Shown: piece by piece, positions 23,996 through 35,547 of the stretch
How positions within the stretch are numbered: the stretch's first letter is position 1
Layout: each line of letters begins with the position of its first letter
Origin: Syntrophobacter sp. SbD2
GTDB taxonomy: Bacteria; Desulfobacterota; Binatia; UBA9968
Direction of reading: 5' to 3'
DNA length: 64,000 nt
Assembly (NCBI GenBank): GCA_945889495.1
Contig: CAMDBU010000002.1
Coordinates: 1-64,000 of the forward strand
Made by a program: the position numbers and the translations under genes
Notes under the pieces: generated by a model
Told to the model about the DNA's origin: nothing
Databases searched by the model: none
Seen by the model: only the letters and a program-made list of their open reading frames with translations

Positions 23996-24796
23996 TCATT
24001 GAAGTGGGGCCACAACGGCGCCGCGTATTCCAGCCCTCTCGATCGCCGCTTTGACGAGCCCCTCGGACTTCGCGTCCTCAACGAATTTGCGCGCGTAGGC
24101 CATGCCGAGGTCCCGTCCCTTCGGGATGGCCATAGCCCCCGGGTCGGTGGCAAAACGACCGTCGAGAACACGGGAACCGGGCAACTGATTCGACGTTTCG
24201 AACAGGTTTGCCTTGTTGGCAGCAAATGCGTCTGCTCTCCCGGATTTCAGCATCTCTAACGCGCCAGCGACGCCTAATCCTCGGACCAATACGGCATTTT
24301 TTAGCGCGCGGGAAAGAAAGAAATCCGTTCCGCCCTTCTCCCCCACGGCAACGCGAACCCCAGGCCGATCCACATCGGCCACTGTTGAGATGGACGAGCC
24401 GCTTGGGACGAGGTAGCCGAATTCGATTTCCAGGTGCGGAGGAGTGATATCAAATTCCTTCGCCCGCGCCGGATTAACAGCAATGAAGGCGACGTCCCAT
24501 TGGCCAGATTTCGCGCCGTCGAAGAGTGCCTCACTTGACGGGTACACGACCGGCTCAAACGGAACCCCCATGCGCCGGGCCAACTCTTTTCCGAGGTCAA
24601 ATCCCACCCCTTTCGTTTCGCCCGATGCGGAGTCTCGCGTCACGGATAAGGGATTTCCGAGGTTAAGCCCAACCCGAAGCTTTCCGGTTGGGGCCAAGGC
24701 GTGTCGCGCTTCCGGAGTGGGCGCGGTGTGGATGCCCGCACAGCCCGTAAGCACCAGTCCAAGTATCGCAGTCATCACCGAGTGAGTCGTACGCAT
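23996..24796 (-). CDS. family 3 extracellular solute-binding lipoprotein
   Basis: 266 residues. The signal peptide ends LTGC, a lipobox, so it is probably a lipoprotein. The mature part begins with a periplasmic binding signature: GKLRVGLNLGNPLSV, VGFDLGKELARRMGVPFEPVVYPSS, WDVAFIAVNPAR, DRPGVRVAVGEKGG and the last lobe MEIAYARKF-like stretch. Family 3 binds amino acids or similar small ligands. No permease or ATPase is adjacent. The preceding 200 bases (23783-23995) contain a GC-rich hairpin (about 23948-23970) and no supported gene. Confidence 0.88.
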   Translation of the reverse strand: MRTTHSVMTAILGLVLTGCAGIHTAPTPEARHALAPTGKLRVGLNLGNPLSVTRDSASGETKGVGFDLGKELARRMGVPFEPVVYPSSEALFDGAKSGQWDVAFIAVNPARAKEFDITPPHLEIEFGYLVPSGSSISTVADVDRPGVRVAVGEKGGTDFFLSRALKNAVLVRGLGVAGALEMLKSGRADAFAANKANLFETSNQLPGSRVLDGRFATDPGAMAIPKGRDLGMAYARKFVEDAKSEGLVKAAIERAGIRGAVVAPLQ

Positions 24797-24957
24797 TGCG
24801 TCCTTCCTGAAGTCACTGTTGCTCTCTACTATTAAGTGAGCCGCCGCAGGCTCAGAGATATGCCGGTCGGCTTATCTCGCCTGACGGCTCCAATCAATAA
24901 AGTTGAAATTGTTTATAATATTCGACAGCTATCCCAACTTGTCAACGATATGTGTTC

Positions 24958-25373
24958 CGACAAAAGCCGACCGGTGCGGCGGGTTATCTCCCTAACGATC
25001 AGCGGGTTATTCCAGCGGGCGCTTTCTCAGGCCAAGTGTCAAACTACGTATGAATCAGTGGTACTGATATCTTTGATGATCTAACATTGGTTTCCGATGA
25101 TCGAGATCGCCCAAGCGCTGCTCTTCGACCGGGATGGCAGGCTGCTCATTTATCTGCGCGACGATAAGCTGTCGATACCGTTTCCCAATCATTGGGATTT
25201 GTTTGGCGGTCATGTGGAGGTGGGGGAGACGCCGGAGGAGGCGTTGCGGCGGGAGTTGCAAGAAGAGATCGGTGCCACGCTGGATAGCAGGCGCTTGACC
25301 GCGATTGCCGCAGCCTAGCGCTGTCATTGCCGGTTACCAATATGCTCGACTGTCACACCGAGTGCAGCCTGTT
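24958..25373 (+). repeat. diverged partial duplication of the Nudix-dnaE junction
   Basis: This stretch is homologous to 26129 onward. The leader with TTATCTCCCTAAC aligns at an offset of 1171 bases; the Nudix 5' half continues at the same offset; then about 267 bases are missing and 25350-25373 matches dnaE codons at 26788-26811 (22 of 24 bases). A toxin-antitoxin pair lies between the copies. This looks like an old duplication with later internal deletion. Confidence 0.85.
25097..25318 (+). pseudogene. truncated Nudix hydrolase copy
   Basis: 73 residues. It keeps the N-terminal MIEIAQALLFDRDGRLLIYLRDDK and a complete-looking Nudix box (GHVEVGETPEEALRRELQEEIG), but ends soon after with TAIAAA where the full copy at 26268 continues for another 70 residues. 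The DNA after the stop resumes homology with dnaE, so this is a deletion remnant of a duplicated Nudix gene. Whether it is translated is unknown; the leader is shared with the intact copy. Confidence 0.8.
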
Positions 25374-25397
25374 TGAGCGCACCCGGTTTTGTTAGCC

Positions 25398-25640
25398 TTA
25401 TGCTGGAAGCCGGTCATGCTCATCCGGTTTTACTTTGGGAACCTTCGCCATGGCTCGTTCAAATTTCTTGCGATTGCCGCGCTGGGCGCGCTGGTCAAGA
25501 TATTCTTCGGTAACAAGCGCCGAAAGTTTCTCCGCCAACGCTAGCGTAATCAATTGATTGATAGATACACTTTCCTGCTGGGCCAATTTACGGACTTGCT
25601 TGTGCAGCGAGTCAGGTAAGCGAAGACTAATCGTACTCAT
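25398..25640 (-). CDS. ribbon-helix-helix (CopG-like) antitoxin
   Basis: 80 residues. The start STISLRLPDSLHKQVRKLAQQESVSINQLITLALAEKLSAL is a classical RHH DNA-binding fold, followed by a basic toxin-binding tail. It begins inside the stop of the PIN gene (4-base overlap). Unusually, the antitoxin gene is second in the operon. As an RHH protein it may bind the palindrome just upstream of the operon (26071-26092). Confidence 0.85.
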   Translation of the reverse strand: MSTISLRLPDSLHKQVRKLAQQESVSINQLITLALAEKLSALVTEEYLDQRAQRGNRKKFERAMAKVPKVKPDEHDRLPA

Positions 25641-26068
25641 GGCAACTCTCCAATCTCCTGTAAAAATTCCTGCGCCGTCATTACGCGAATACCAAATTGT
25701 TTCACATCGACAAAATCGTCTTTATTGTAAGAGACGATAGTTTCGCATCCGGCCGCTACGGCCAATTCCAAGACCATGTCATCTTTGGGGTCGCTCAAAA
25801 TGGGTCGCCACAGGTAATGGACTTTTCTCCGATGAGCGACCGAACAGACGTAATCCAAGATGTCGTCAATATCACTGGCCTTCAATCCGGCCTTTTTGCC
25901 AACCAGCCGTTTGGCGGCATCTTCATACTCGATAACGAGCGGAACGGAAAGGTTGATTTCAAACTTGCCGGAATCCAATAGCCAGAACAGTTTGTAGGAA
26001 GCTCCAAGTTGTGACCGCAAAGCCGAGACAAAGACGTTGGTGTCAATAACGATTTGAAGCGCTCTCAC
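25637..26068 (-). CDS. PIN-domain toxin (TIGR00305-like)
   Basis: About 143 residues from the GTG at 26068. IVIDTNVFVSALRS gives the first catalytic Asp, then VIEYEDA, PKDDMVLELAVAAGCETIVSYNKDDF, typical of the putative TA toxin PIN family. An upstream TTG at 26104 is in frame, but the sequence between is a perfect palindrome better read as an operator, so the GTG is preferred. No strong ribosome site is visible before either. The antitoxin follows with a 4-base overlap. The pair lies between the two copies of the Nudix-dnaE duplication. Confidence 0.82.
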   Translation of the reverse strand: MRALQIVIDTNVFVSALRSQLGASYKLFWLLDSGKFEINLSVPLVIEYEDAAKRLVGKKAGLKASDIDDILDYVCSVAHRRKVHYLWRPILSDPKDDMVLELAVAAGCETIVSYNKDDFVDVKQFGIRVMTAQEFLQEIGELP

Positions 26069-26070
26069 GT

Positions 26071-26092
26071 CCGGTATCGTATTCGATACCGG
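26071..26092 (-). promoter_or_regulatory. palindromic operator candidate for PIN/RHH operon
   Basis: Perfect 9-base arms CCGGTATCG and CGATACCGG with a 4-base spacer lie immediately upstream of the proposed GTG start of the PIN gene. The position and symmetry fit autoregulation by the RHH antitoxin. Binding is not demonstrated. Confidence 0.6.
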
Positions 26093-26267
26093 ATTGTTTT
26101 TCAATTACGAATTTTGCGACAAGCGTTCCGCCAAAAGCCGCCTGCAGCGGCGGCTTATCTCCCTAACACTCAGCGGGTTATTCCAGCTGGTGCTTTTTCG
26201 GGCCAACTGCCAAGCTACGTATGAATTAGTGGTACTGATGTCATTGATGATCTAACATTGGTTGCTA

Positions 26268-26705
26268 ATGATCGAGATCGCCCAAGCTTTGCTCTTCGAC
26301 CGGCACGGCAAGCTGCTTATCTATCTTCGCGATGACAAGCCGTCGATTCCGTTTCCCAATCATTGGGATTTGATCGGTGGGCATGTGGAGGTGGGGGAGA
26401 CGCCGGAGGAGGCGTTGTGTCGGGAGGTTCGCGAAGAGATCGGTTTCACACTCACGGCGTGGCGGCTGTTTCGCCGTTACGACTGTCTCACCGGCGATGT
26501 TTACCCCAACCGGAAATTTATTTACCACGCGCGGATCGACGCTGCGGTCGCCGACTTGGCGCTTTACGAAGGGCAGCGCTTGACCAGCATCGGCGCTGCG
26601 CAGCTCCGCGAATTCAAGTTCGCCAACATTCTCGGCCAGATCGTTGAGGATTTTGTCGCGGCGGATTTATGGCCCAAAGCTGTGGATAACTTTTACGGCA
26701 AATAA
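26268..26705 (+). CDS. Nudix hydrolase
   Basis: 145 residues. The Nudix box GHVEVGETPEEALCREVREEIG fits the GX5EX7REUXEEXGU consensus (residues about 39-60). MIEIAQALLFDRHGKLLIYLRDDK and PNRKFIYHARID complete the fold. It would hydrolyse a nucleoside diphosphate-linked compound; the specificity is not visible. The ATG at 26268 aligns with the truncated copy at 25097. The gene ends 53 bases before dnaE and is codirectional with it. Confidence 0.88.
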   Translation: MIEIAQALLFDRHGKLLIYLRDDKPSIPFPNHWDLIGGHVEVGETPEEALCREVREEIGFTLTAWRLFRRYDCLTGDVYPNRKFIYHARIDAAVADLALYEGQRLTSIGAAQLREFKFANILGQIVEDFVAADLWPKAVDNFYGK

Positions 26706-26758
26706 GTCGGCAAAGATTTGTCGAGTCTTGGGGTTTGTGATAGTAAATTTTCACGCAG

Positions 26759-30255
<3,497 letters not shown>

Positions 30256-30259
<4 letters not shown>

Positions 30260-31560
30260 AGTCCCTGATCTCCACCCAGCAGCCGCAGGAGAAGGCCGTG
30301 CTCATCGGCGTCGATCTGCCGTCCCACGATCATAAGCTGCCGCTCGACTACAGCTTGGAAGAGCTCCAACGGCTGGCCGAGACCGCCGGCGCCATCGTCG
30401 TGCACAAGTATTCCCAGCAGGTGCGCAGCGTCACGCCGGCGACGCTGATCGGCCGCGGCAAGGTCGACGAGATTTACGCCGGCGTGCAAGAACACCACGC
30501 CAATCTGGTCATCGTCGACGAGGATCTGACTCCGGCGCAACAGCGCAATCTGGAAAACGCCTTCAAAGTCCGCGTCGTCGACCGCAGCCAGTTGATCCTC
30601 GATATCTTCGCCAAGCGCGCGCGCAGCAACGAAGGCAAGCTGCAAGTGGAGCTAGCGCAGTTGGAATATCTGATGCCTCGGCTGACCCGTCAGTGGACCC
30701 ACTTGTCGCGCTTGGGCGGCGGCATCGGCACTCGCGGGCCGGGCGAGACCCAATTGGAAGTCGACCGCCGTCGCATCCGCGAGCGCATCGGCCATTTGAA
30801 AAAGCGCCTGACCACGGTCGAACGCACGCGCAGTTTGCAGCGCCATGAACGTGGCGAAGTGCCCTTCGCCACGGTGGCCTTGGTCGGCTACACCAACGCC
30901 GGCAAGTCGACCTTGATGAACTTACTCACCCGCGCCGGGGTGTTCGTCGAGGATAAACTGTTCGCGACCCTCGACCCGACGACAAGGGCATTGCGCTTGC
31001 CCAACGGCGACAAAGTTATGATCGTCGACACCGTCGGTTTCATCAACAAGATTCCCCATTCATTGATCGAAGCGTTCAAGAGCACCTTGGAAGAGGTGAG
31101 CCGCGCCGATCTGCTCTTGCACATGGTCGATCTGGCCAATCCCTTGTACGAAGAGCAGATTCAGATTATCGAAAAAGTTCTGGGCGAGATCGGCGCCGGC
31201 GAGATCCCGACGATTCTCGTGCCCAACAAGGTCGATCTGGCCGGCTCCATGCCGCTGGCTCGGTTGAAAACCAACGGCGTCGCCCAGGTCTGTCCGATCT
31301 CGGCGTTGACCGGTACCGGCGTCGACGAGTTGCTCGCCGGCGTCGGCCAGATTCTCGATCAATCCAAAGAACGCCTCGACGTCGAGTTCACGCCGGGGCA
31401 AAGTTGGCTGGTGGCGCTGCTACGCGAGCGCGGCCGCATCGTCGAAGAGCGCTATGACGGCGAATCGATCAAGGTCAGCGCCCTGGTGACGCCCAAGCTC
31501 GCCGGACAAATCCGCAAATCCCTGCGCCAGGCCCATGCCGCTAATGGCCGCGGACTCTAG
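30256..31560 (+). CDS. hflX: GTPase HflX
   Basis: About 434 residues. An N-terminal HflX domain (KAVLIGVDLPSHD, LIGRGKVDEI, VDRSQLILDIFAKRARSNEGKLQVELAQL, GGGIGTRGPGETQLEVDRR) is followed by a G domain with VGYTNAGKSTLMNLL (G1), DTVGFINKIPH (G3) and PNKVD (G4). HflX splits stalled or heat-stressed ribosomes. The start is uncertain: the TTG at 30256 overlaps the dnaE stop, while a GTG at 30298 has a strong AGGAG site 6 bases upstream and would remove 14 residues. Both keep the core. Confidence 0.93.
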
Positions 31561-31562
31561 CC

Positions 31563-32129
31563 TTGCTCAACCTGCCCAACACCCTCACCCTGATCCGCAT
31601 CCTGACCATTCCGATTTTCTTGGAATGTTTGGCTTACCATCTTTACTGGGAAGCGCTGGTGGTTTTTGCCCTGGGCGGTATCACCGATTTCTTCGACGGC
31701 CTGACCGCGCGCTGGTTAAATCAGCAGACCGCCCTGGGAGCTTATCTCGATCCGGTGGCGGATAAATTGTTAGTGATCAGTTCCTACGTCATGTTGGGGC
31801 TCATCGACGGCATCCCGGTGTGGCTGACGGTGGTGGTGGTCGTGCGCGACGCGCTGATCGTGATCGGTTACGGCGCCATTTATATCCTGGTCGAAGAAAA
31901 AATGGCCGTGCGGCCAAGCTGGATCGGCAAGTGGAGCACGACGTTTCAGTTATTTACTTTGGCGGTGGCGCTGGTGAACTTGCATGATGGGACGCTTCTG
32001 CATGCGGCTATCTTGCCGGTTTTTATCGGTTTCAGCGCCGCGGCGGCGGTGGCCTCGGGGCTGCAATATCTCTATCGGGGGCTCATTTGGCTTCAGGCGA
32101 GGGCGCCGTCGATCACTCCGCCTGGTTGA
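31563..32129 (+). CDS. CDP-alcohol phosphatidyltransferase, PgsA-like
   Basis: 188 residues with about five membrane helices. The family signature DGX2ARX8GX3DX3D is met by FDGLTARWLNQQTALGAYLDPVADKL at about residues 43-66. PgsA makes phosphatidylglycerolphosphate from CDP-diacylglycerol and glycerol-3-phosphate; the exact alcohol is not provable here. It starts at a TTG 3 bases after the hflX stop, so it is probably cotranscribed with dnaE-hflX. Confidence 0.88.
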   Translation: MLNLPNTLTLIRILTIPIFLECLAYHLYWEALVVFALGGITDFFDGLTARWLNQQTALGAYLDPVADKLLVISSYVMLGLIDGIPVWLTVVVVVRDALIVIGYGAIYILVEEKMAVRPSWIGKWSTTFQLFTLAVALVNLHDGTLLHAAILPVFIGFSAAAAVASGLQYLYRGLIWLQARAPSITPPG

Positions 32130-32301
32130 CATGATGGCTTGGAATTGGTAATAAAATCGATCTCTTGCAGCATCCATTGCGACAATGCCAAGGGCCCGTA
32201 GCGGCAGCCAAAAGCTGGCCAACGAAAGTTATCAAGCGATAATACCATGCAGTCAGCGTTTGCCATTTTAGCCGCTCGCGGCCTTGTCCCTCACCCCTCG
32301 C

Positions 32302-32376
32302 AGGCACGTAGCTCAGTGGGAGAGCGCTTCCCTGACACGGAAGAGGTCGGCAGTTCAATCCTGCCCGTGCCTACCA
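32302..32376 (+). tRNA. tRNA-Val (GAC)
   Basis: A 75-base cloverleaf with CCA encoded. The acceptor stem is AGGCACG with CGTGCCT, the anticodon stem-loop is CTTCC-CTGACAC-GGAAG with anticodon GAC, and the T arm is GGCAG-TTCAATC-CTGCC. It lies 17 bases before thrS. The spacer 32130-32301 holds no other supported feature. Confidence 0.96.
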
Positions 32377-32393
32377 TTTTTTAATTTGCGGTC

Positions 32394-34304
32394 ATGGACA
32401 GTCTTCACGTCACATTTGCTGACGGCCGTGCCGTCGACGTTCGCCCTGGTATTCGGGTGGTGGAACTCGCTGCGTCCGCTGGGGCGAAAAATCTCGTCGC
32501 CGCCAAGATCGACGGTCAGCTGGTCGACTTGAACCGCGTCCTCGACAAGGACTGCACGGTCGAGTGGGTGGCGCCCGAGAGCAAGGATGGCCTCGAGGTG
32601 CTGCGCCATTCCACTGCCCATCTGATGGCCCAGGCGGTGCAAAGTCTGTTTCCCGGCACCCAGGTGACCATCGGCCCGACCATCGACGATGGTTTTTATT
32701 ACGACTTCAAAAGCGATCATGTCTTCACGCCGGAAGATCTCGAATCGATCGAAAAGCGCATGCAGGAGTTGGCCAAGGCCAATTTAAAAGTTACCCGCGA
32801 AGAGCTGCCGCGCGCTGAAGCCATCGAGTTGTTCGGGAAAATGGGCGAAGCCTATAAAGTTGAGATCATCGAAGGCATCGCCGCCGACACGGTTTCGCTC
32901 TACCGCCAGGGCGATTGGGTCGATCTCTGCCGCGGCCCCCATGTGCCGTCTACCAGCGCCATCAAAGCCTTCAAATTGACCAGCATCGCCGGCGCCTATT
33001 GGCGCGGCGATTCGCGTAATCCCCAGTTGCAGCGGATTTACGGCACCGGCTGGGCCAACAAAAAAGATCTTGAAGACTATTTAAAGCGCATCGAAGAGGC
33101 CAAGCTGCGCGATCACCGGCGCCTCGGGCCGGCGCTCGATCTGTTCTCGCTCCATCCGATCGCGCCGGGGTCGCCGTTTTTTCATCCCAAGGGCACGATC
33201 ATCTACAATATTCTGATCCAGTACATGCGCGATTTGTACCAGCGCTACGGCTATTCCGAAGTGGTCACGCCGCTGATTTACAAGACCGATCTGTGGAAGA
33301 CTTCCGGCCACTATGAGGCGTTTCACGACGACATGTTCTTGATGAACGTCCATGACGGCGAGTATGGCGTCAAGCCGATGAACTGCCCAGGCCATTGCTA
33401 TCTGTTCGGCTCGCGCAAGTATTCCTACCGCGATCTGCCGATTCGTTTCGCCGATTTTAGCCGCCTGCACCGCTTCGAGCCCTCCGGGGTCTTGTCCGGA
33501 CTCACCCGGGTGCGTTCTTTCGCCCAAGATGACGCGCATATTTACTGCACGCCAGAGCAGTTGGACGGCGAGCTCGAGCAGTTCGTGGCGATGACCAAAG
33601 AGGTCTATAAAGTATTTGGCTTTGACCGCATCGAGGTGACCTTGCAAACCCGGCCGGAGAAATTTCTCGGCCGCATCGAGTTCTGGGACGCCGCCGAGGC
33701 GGGTTTGCGGCGTTGCCTGGAGCGGTCGGGATTCACGGTCGAGGTGTTGCCCGGCGAGGGGGCTTTTTACGGCCCCAAGATCGGTTTTGATTTCCGCGAT
33801 GTTTTGGAGCGTTCTTGGACCCTGGCGACGGTGCAGATCGATTGCGCCATGCCCGAGCGCTTCGGCCTCAAGTATGTCACCTCGGACGGCAGCGAGGCGG
33901 TGCCGATGATGCTGCACCGGGCGGTGCTGGGTTCCATCGAGCGTTTTATCGCGATTCTCTTAGAACACTGCGCCGGTGCCTTTCCGCTCTGGCTGGCGCC
34001 GGTGCAGTTGCGCGTGTTGACCGTCACCGACGATCATAAGGAATACGCCGGCAAGGTCGTCGAACAGTTGAAGGCCGATGGCTGGCGCGTCGAGTTCGAC
34101 GGCCGTAACGAGAAGCTGGGCTTTAAAATCCGCGAGGCTCAGCTCGCCAAAGTGCCCTACGCGGTGGTGATTGGCGAGAAGGAAGTGGCGGCCGCGACCG
34201 TGGCGCCGCGCCGGCGCGGCGGCGAAAACGTCGCCCCCTTGCCGGTTTTAGAGTTCGCCAACAATCTCCGCGCCGAGGTTGCACAAGAAATGGGACAGGC
34301 ATAG
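32394..34304 (+). CDS. thrS: threonyl-tRNA synthetase
   Basis: 636 residues. The order is TGS domain (residues about 1-62), editing domain (HSTAHLMAQAVQSLFPG with zinc-like His, then LCRGPHVPST), class II catalytic core (GYSEVVTPLIYKTDLWKTSGHY, MNCPGHCYLF, RFEPSGVLSGLTRVRSFAQDDAHIYC), and the anticodon-binding domain from about WLAPVQLRVLTV. It charges tRNA-Thr. It is the first gene of the infC-rpmI-rplT-pheST block. Confidence 0.97.
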   Translation: MDSLHVTFADGRAVDVRPGIRVVELAASAGAKNLVAAKIDGQLVDLNRVLDKDCTVEWVAPESKDGLEVLRHSTAHLMAQAVQSLFPGTQVTIGPTIDDGFYYDFKSDHVFTPEDLESIEKRMQELAKANLKVTREELPRAEAIELFGKMGEAYKVEIIEGIAADTVSLYRQGDWVDLCRGPHVPSTSAIKAFKLTSIAGAYWRGDSRNPQLQRIYGTGWANKKDLEDYLKRIEEAKLRDHRRLGPALDLFSLHPIAPGSPFFHPKGTIIYNILIQYMRDLYQRYGYSEVVTPLIYKTDLWKTSGHYEAFHDDMFLMNVHDGEYGVKPMNCPGHCYLFGSRKYSYRDLPIRFADFSRLHRFEPSGVLSGLTRVRSFAQDDAHIYCTPEQLDGELEQFVAMTKEVYKVFGFDRIEVTLQTRPEKFLGRIEFWDAAEAGLRRCLERSGFTVEVLPGEGAFYGPKIGFDFRDVLERSWTLATVQIDCAMPERFGLKYVTSDGSEAVPMMLHRAVLGSIERFIAILLEHCAGAFPLWLAPVQLRVLTVTDDHKEYAGKVVEQLKADGWRVEFDGRNEKLGFKIREAQLAKVPYAVVIGEKEVAAATVAPRRRGGENVAPLPVLEFANNLRAEVAQEMGQA

Positions 34305-34336
34305 AAATATAGGATCATGCAGCAGTCGGTAGCCAT

Positions 34337-34342
34337 GGAGGT
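34337..34342 (+). promoter_or_regulatory. Shine-Dalgarno deciding the infC AUC start
   Basis: GGAGGT lies 5 bases upstream of the codon ATC at 34348. In this frame the only codons between the preceding stop (34330) and ATC are CCA, TGG, AGG, TGT and CTT, so no ATG, GTG or TTG is available there. Confidence 0.8.
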
Positions 34343-34347
34343 GTCTT

Positions 34348-34848
34348 ATCGCTAGGGAAGCGCGAATCAATCATCAAATTCGCGCCCGTGAAGTGCGCAT
34401 CATCGGTTCCAAGGGCGAACAGCTTGGAGTGATGCCGCTACATGAGGCGCTGAAGCAGGTGGAAGCCCTGGAGCTCGACTTGGTTGAAGTCGCGCCCGAC
34501 GCCCAGCCGCCGGTTTGCCGCATGATGGACTACGGCAAGTTTCGCTACGAGCAAAAGAAAAAGCAGCAGGGTCCGAAGAAGACCGTGGTCGAGATCAAGG
34601 AAGTCAAAATGGGTTCGCGCACCGACTCCCATGATATCGAGCATAAGGTGAAAAACATTCGCAAGTTCATCGACGAGGGCCAGCGGGTCAAAGTATCGGT
34701 GTTCTTTCGTGGCCGGGAGATCACCCATCCCGAATTGGGCCGGCAAATGCTGACCGGGGTGGTTGAGTTGGTTCAGGACGTCGCCAAGGTCGATATTCAG
34801 CCGCGCCTGGAAGGGCGCAACATGGCGATGTTACTGACGCCCAAGTGA
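34348..34848 (+). CDS. infC: translation initiation factor IF-3 with AUC start
   Basis: 166 residues when started at ATC 34348. The N-terminal domain begins with AREARINHQIRAREVRIIGSKGEQLG and the C-terminal domain has KMGSRTDSHDIEHKV, VKVSVFFRGREITHPELG. A GTG at 34393 would remove the first 15 conserved residues. IF-3 checks initiation codons, and AUU/AUC starts let it repress itself; that is established in Escherichia coli for AUU and reported for AUC in Myxococcus. It lies 44 bases after thrS. Confidence 0.93.
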   Translation: MAREARINHQIRAREVRIIGSKGEQLGVMPLHEALKQVEALELDLVEVAPDAQPPVCRMMDYGKFRYEQKKKQQGPKKTVVEIKEVKMGSRTDSHDIEHKVKNIRKFIDEGQRVKVSVFFRGREITHPELGRQMLTGVVELVQDVAKVDIQPRLEGRNMAMLLTPK

Positions 34849-34883
34849 TTTAACAGTTCGCAGTAAACTAGAGGGAGTTAAAC

Positions 34884-35081
34884 GTGCCGAAAATCAAGAC
34901 TAACCGCGGGGCGGCAAAGCGCTTCCGGGTAACCGGCAGCGGCAAGATCAAACGCAACAAAGCTTACAAGCGCCATATCTTGTCGACTAAGGGCAAAAAA
35001 CGTAAGCGCAACCTGCGCAAGGGAACCACGGTGGCGGCGGTGGAATCGAAGAACATTCGCCAGATGATTCCTTATAAATAG
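34884..35081 (+). CDS. rpmI: 50S ribosomal protein L35
   Basis: 65 residues. [32 protein letters not shown] is the family signature and the protein is very basic. It starts at GTG 34884 with GAGGGAG upstream and follows infC by 35 bases in the usual infC-rpmI-rplT order. Confidence 0.97.
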   Translation: MPKIKTNRGAAKRFRVTGSGKIKRNKAYKRHILSTKGKKRKRNLRKGTTVAAVESKNIRQMIPYK

Positions 35082-35107
35082 CCGCCAACTGAATAAACCG
35101 GGTGTGA

Positions 35108-35140
35108 CCCGCGGCGATTCCCTATTCGCCTGCGGGGCGA
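35108..35140 (+). promoter_or_regulatory. overlapping hairpins in the rpmI-rplT leader
   Basis: Two mutually exclusive stems are possible: CCCGCGGCGA with TCGCCTGCGGG (35108-35136, one bulge) and TTCGCC with GGCGAA (about 35124-35140). L20 autoregulates its operon in several bacteria by binding a leader RNA, so this region is a candidate. No consensus L20 site was matched. Confidence 0.4.
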
Positions 35141-35167
35141 AATCCGCATTGGAGAGGAGTTTTTACC

Positions 35168-35527
35168 GTGCCTAGAGCTAAAGGTGGAACTAAAACTAAG
35201 AAGCGTCATAAGAAAATTATGAAGCTCGCCAAGGGGTATGTCGGTGGCCGCGGCCGCCTGTACCGCTCGGCGGTGGAGACTGTCGAACGGGGCTTAGTGT
35301 TCGCGTACCGTGACCGGCGGGTCAAGAAGCGCACCTTTCGCGGCCTGTGGATCATCCGCATCGGCGCCGCCGCTAAGTTGAACGGCATGTCCTACAATCA
35401 ACTGATCAGCGGACTCAAGAAGGCCAACGTCGAGATCGACCGCAAAATCCTTTCGGAAATCGCCATGCATGACATGGCTGGATTTGGCCGCCTGGCGGAA
35501 ACCGCTAAAGCTCTCCTGAGCAACTAG
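35168..35527 (+). CDS. rplT: 50S ribosomal protein L20
   Basis: 119 residues, with the family start [41 protein letters not shown] and a C-terminal helical domain ending [11 protein letters not shown]. The GTG at 35168 has GGAGAGGAG upstream. It is required early in 50S assembly and usually represses rpmI-rplT translation. The gene is 86 bases after rpmI with potential regulatory hairpins between. Confidence 0.97.
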   Translation: MPRAKGGTKTKKRHKKIMKLAKGYVGGRGRLYRSAVETVERGLVFAYRDRRVKKRTFRGLWIIRIGAAAKLNGMSYNQLISGLKKANVEIDRKILSEIAMHDMAGFGRLAETAKALLSN

Positions 35528-35547
35528 CCGACATTCGATTCAGTGCC

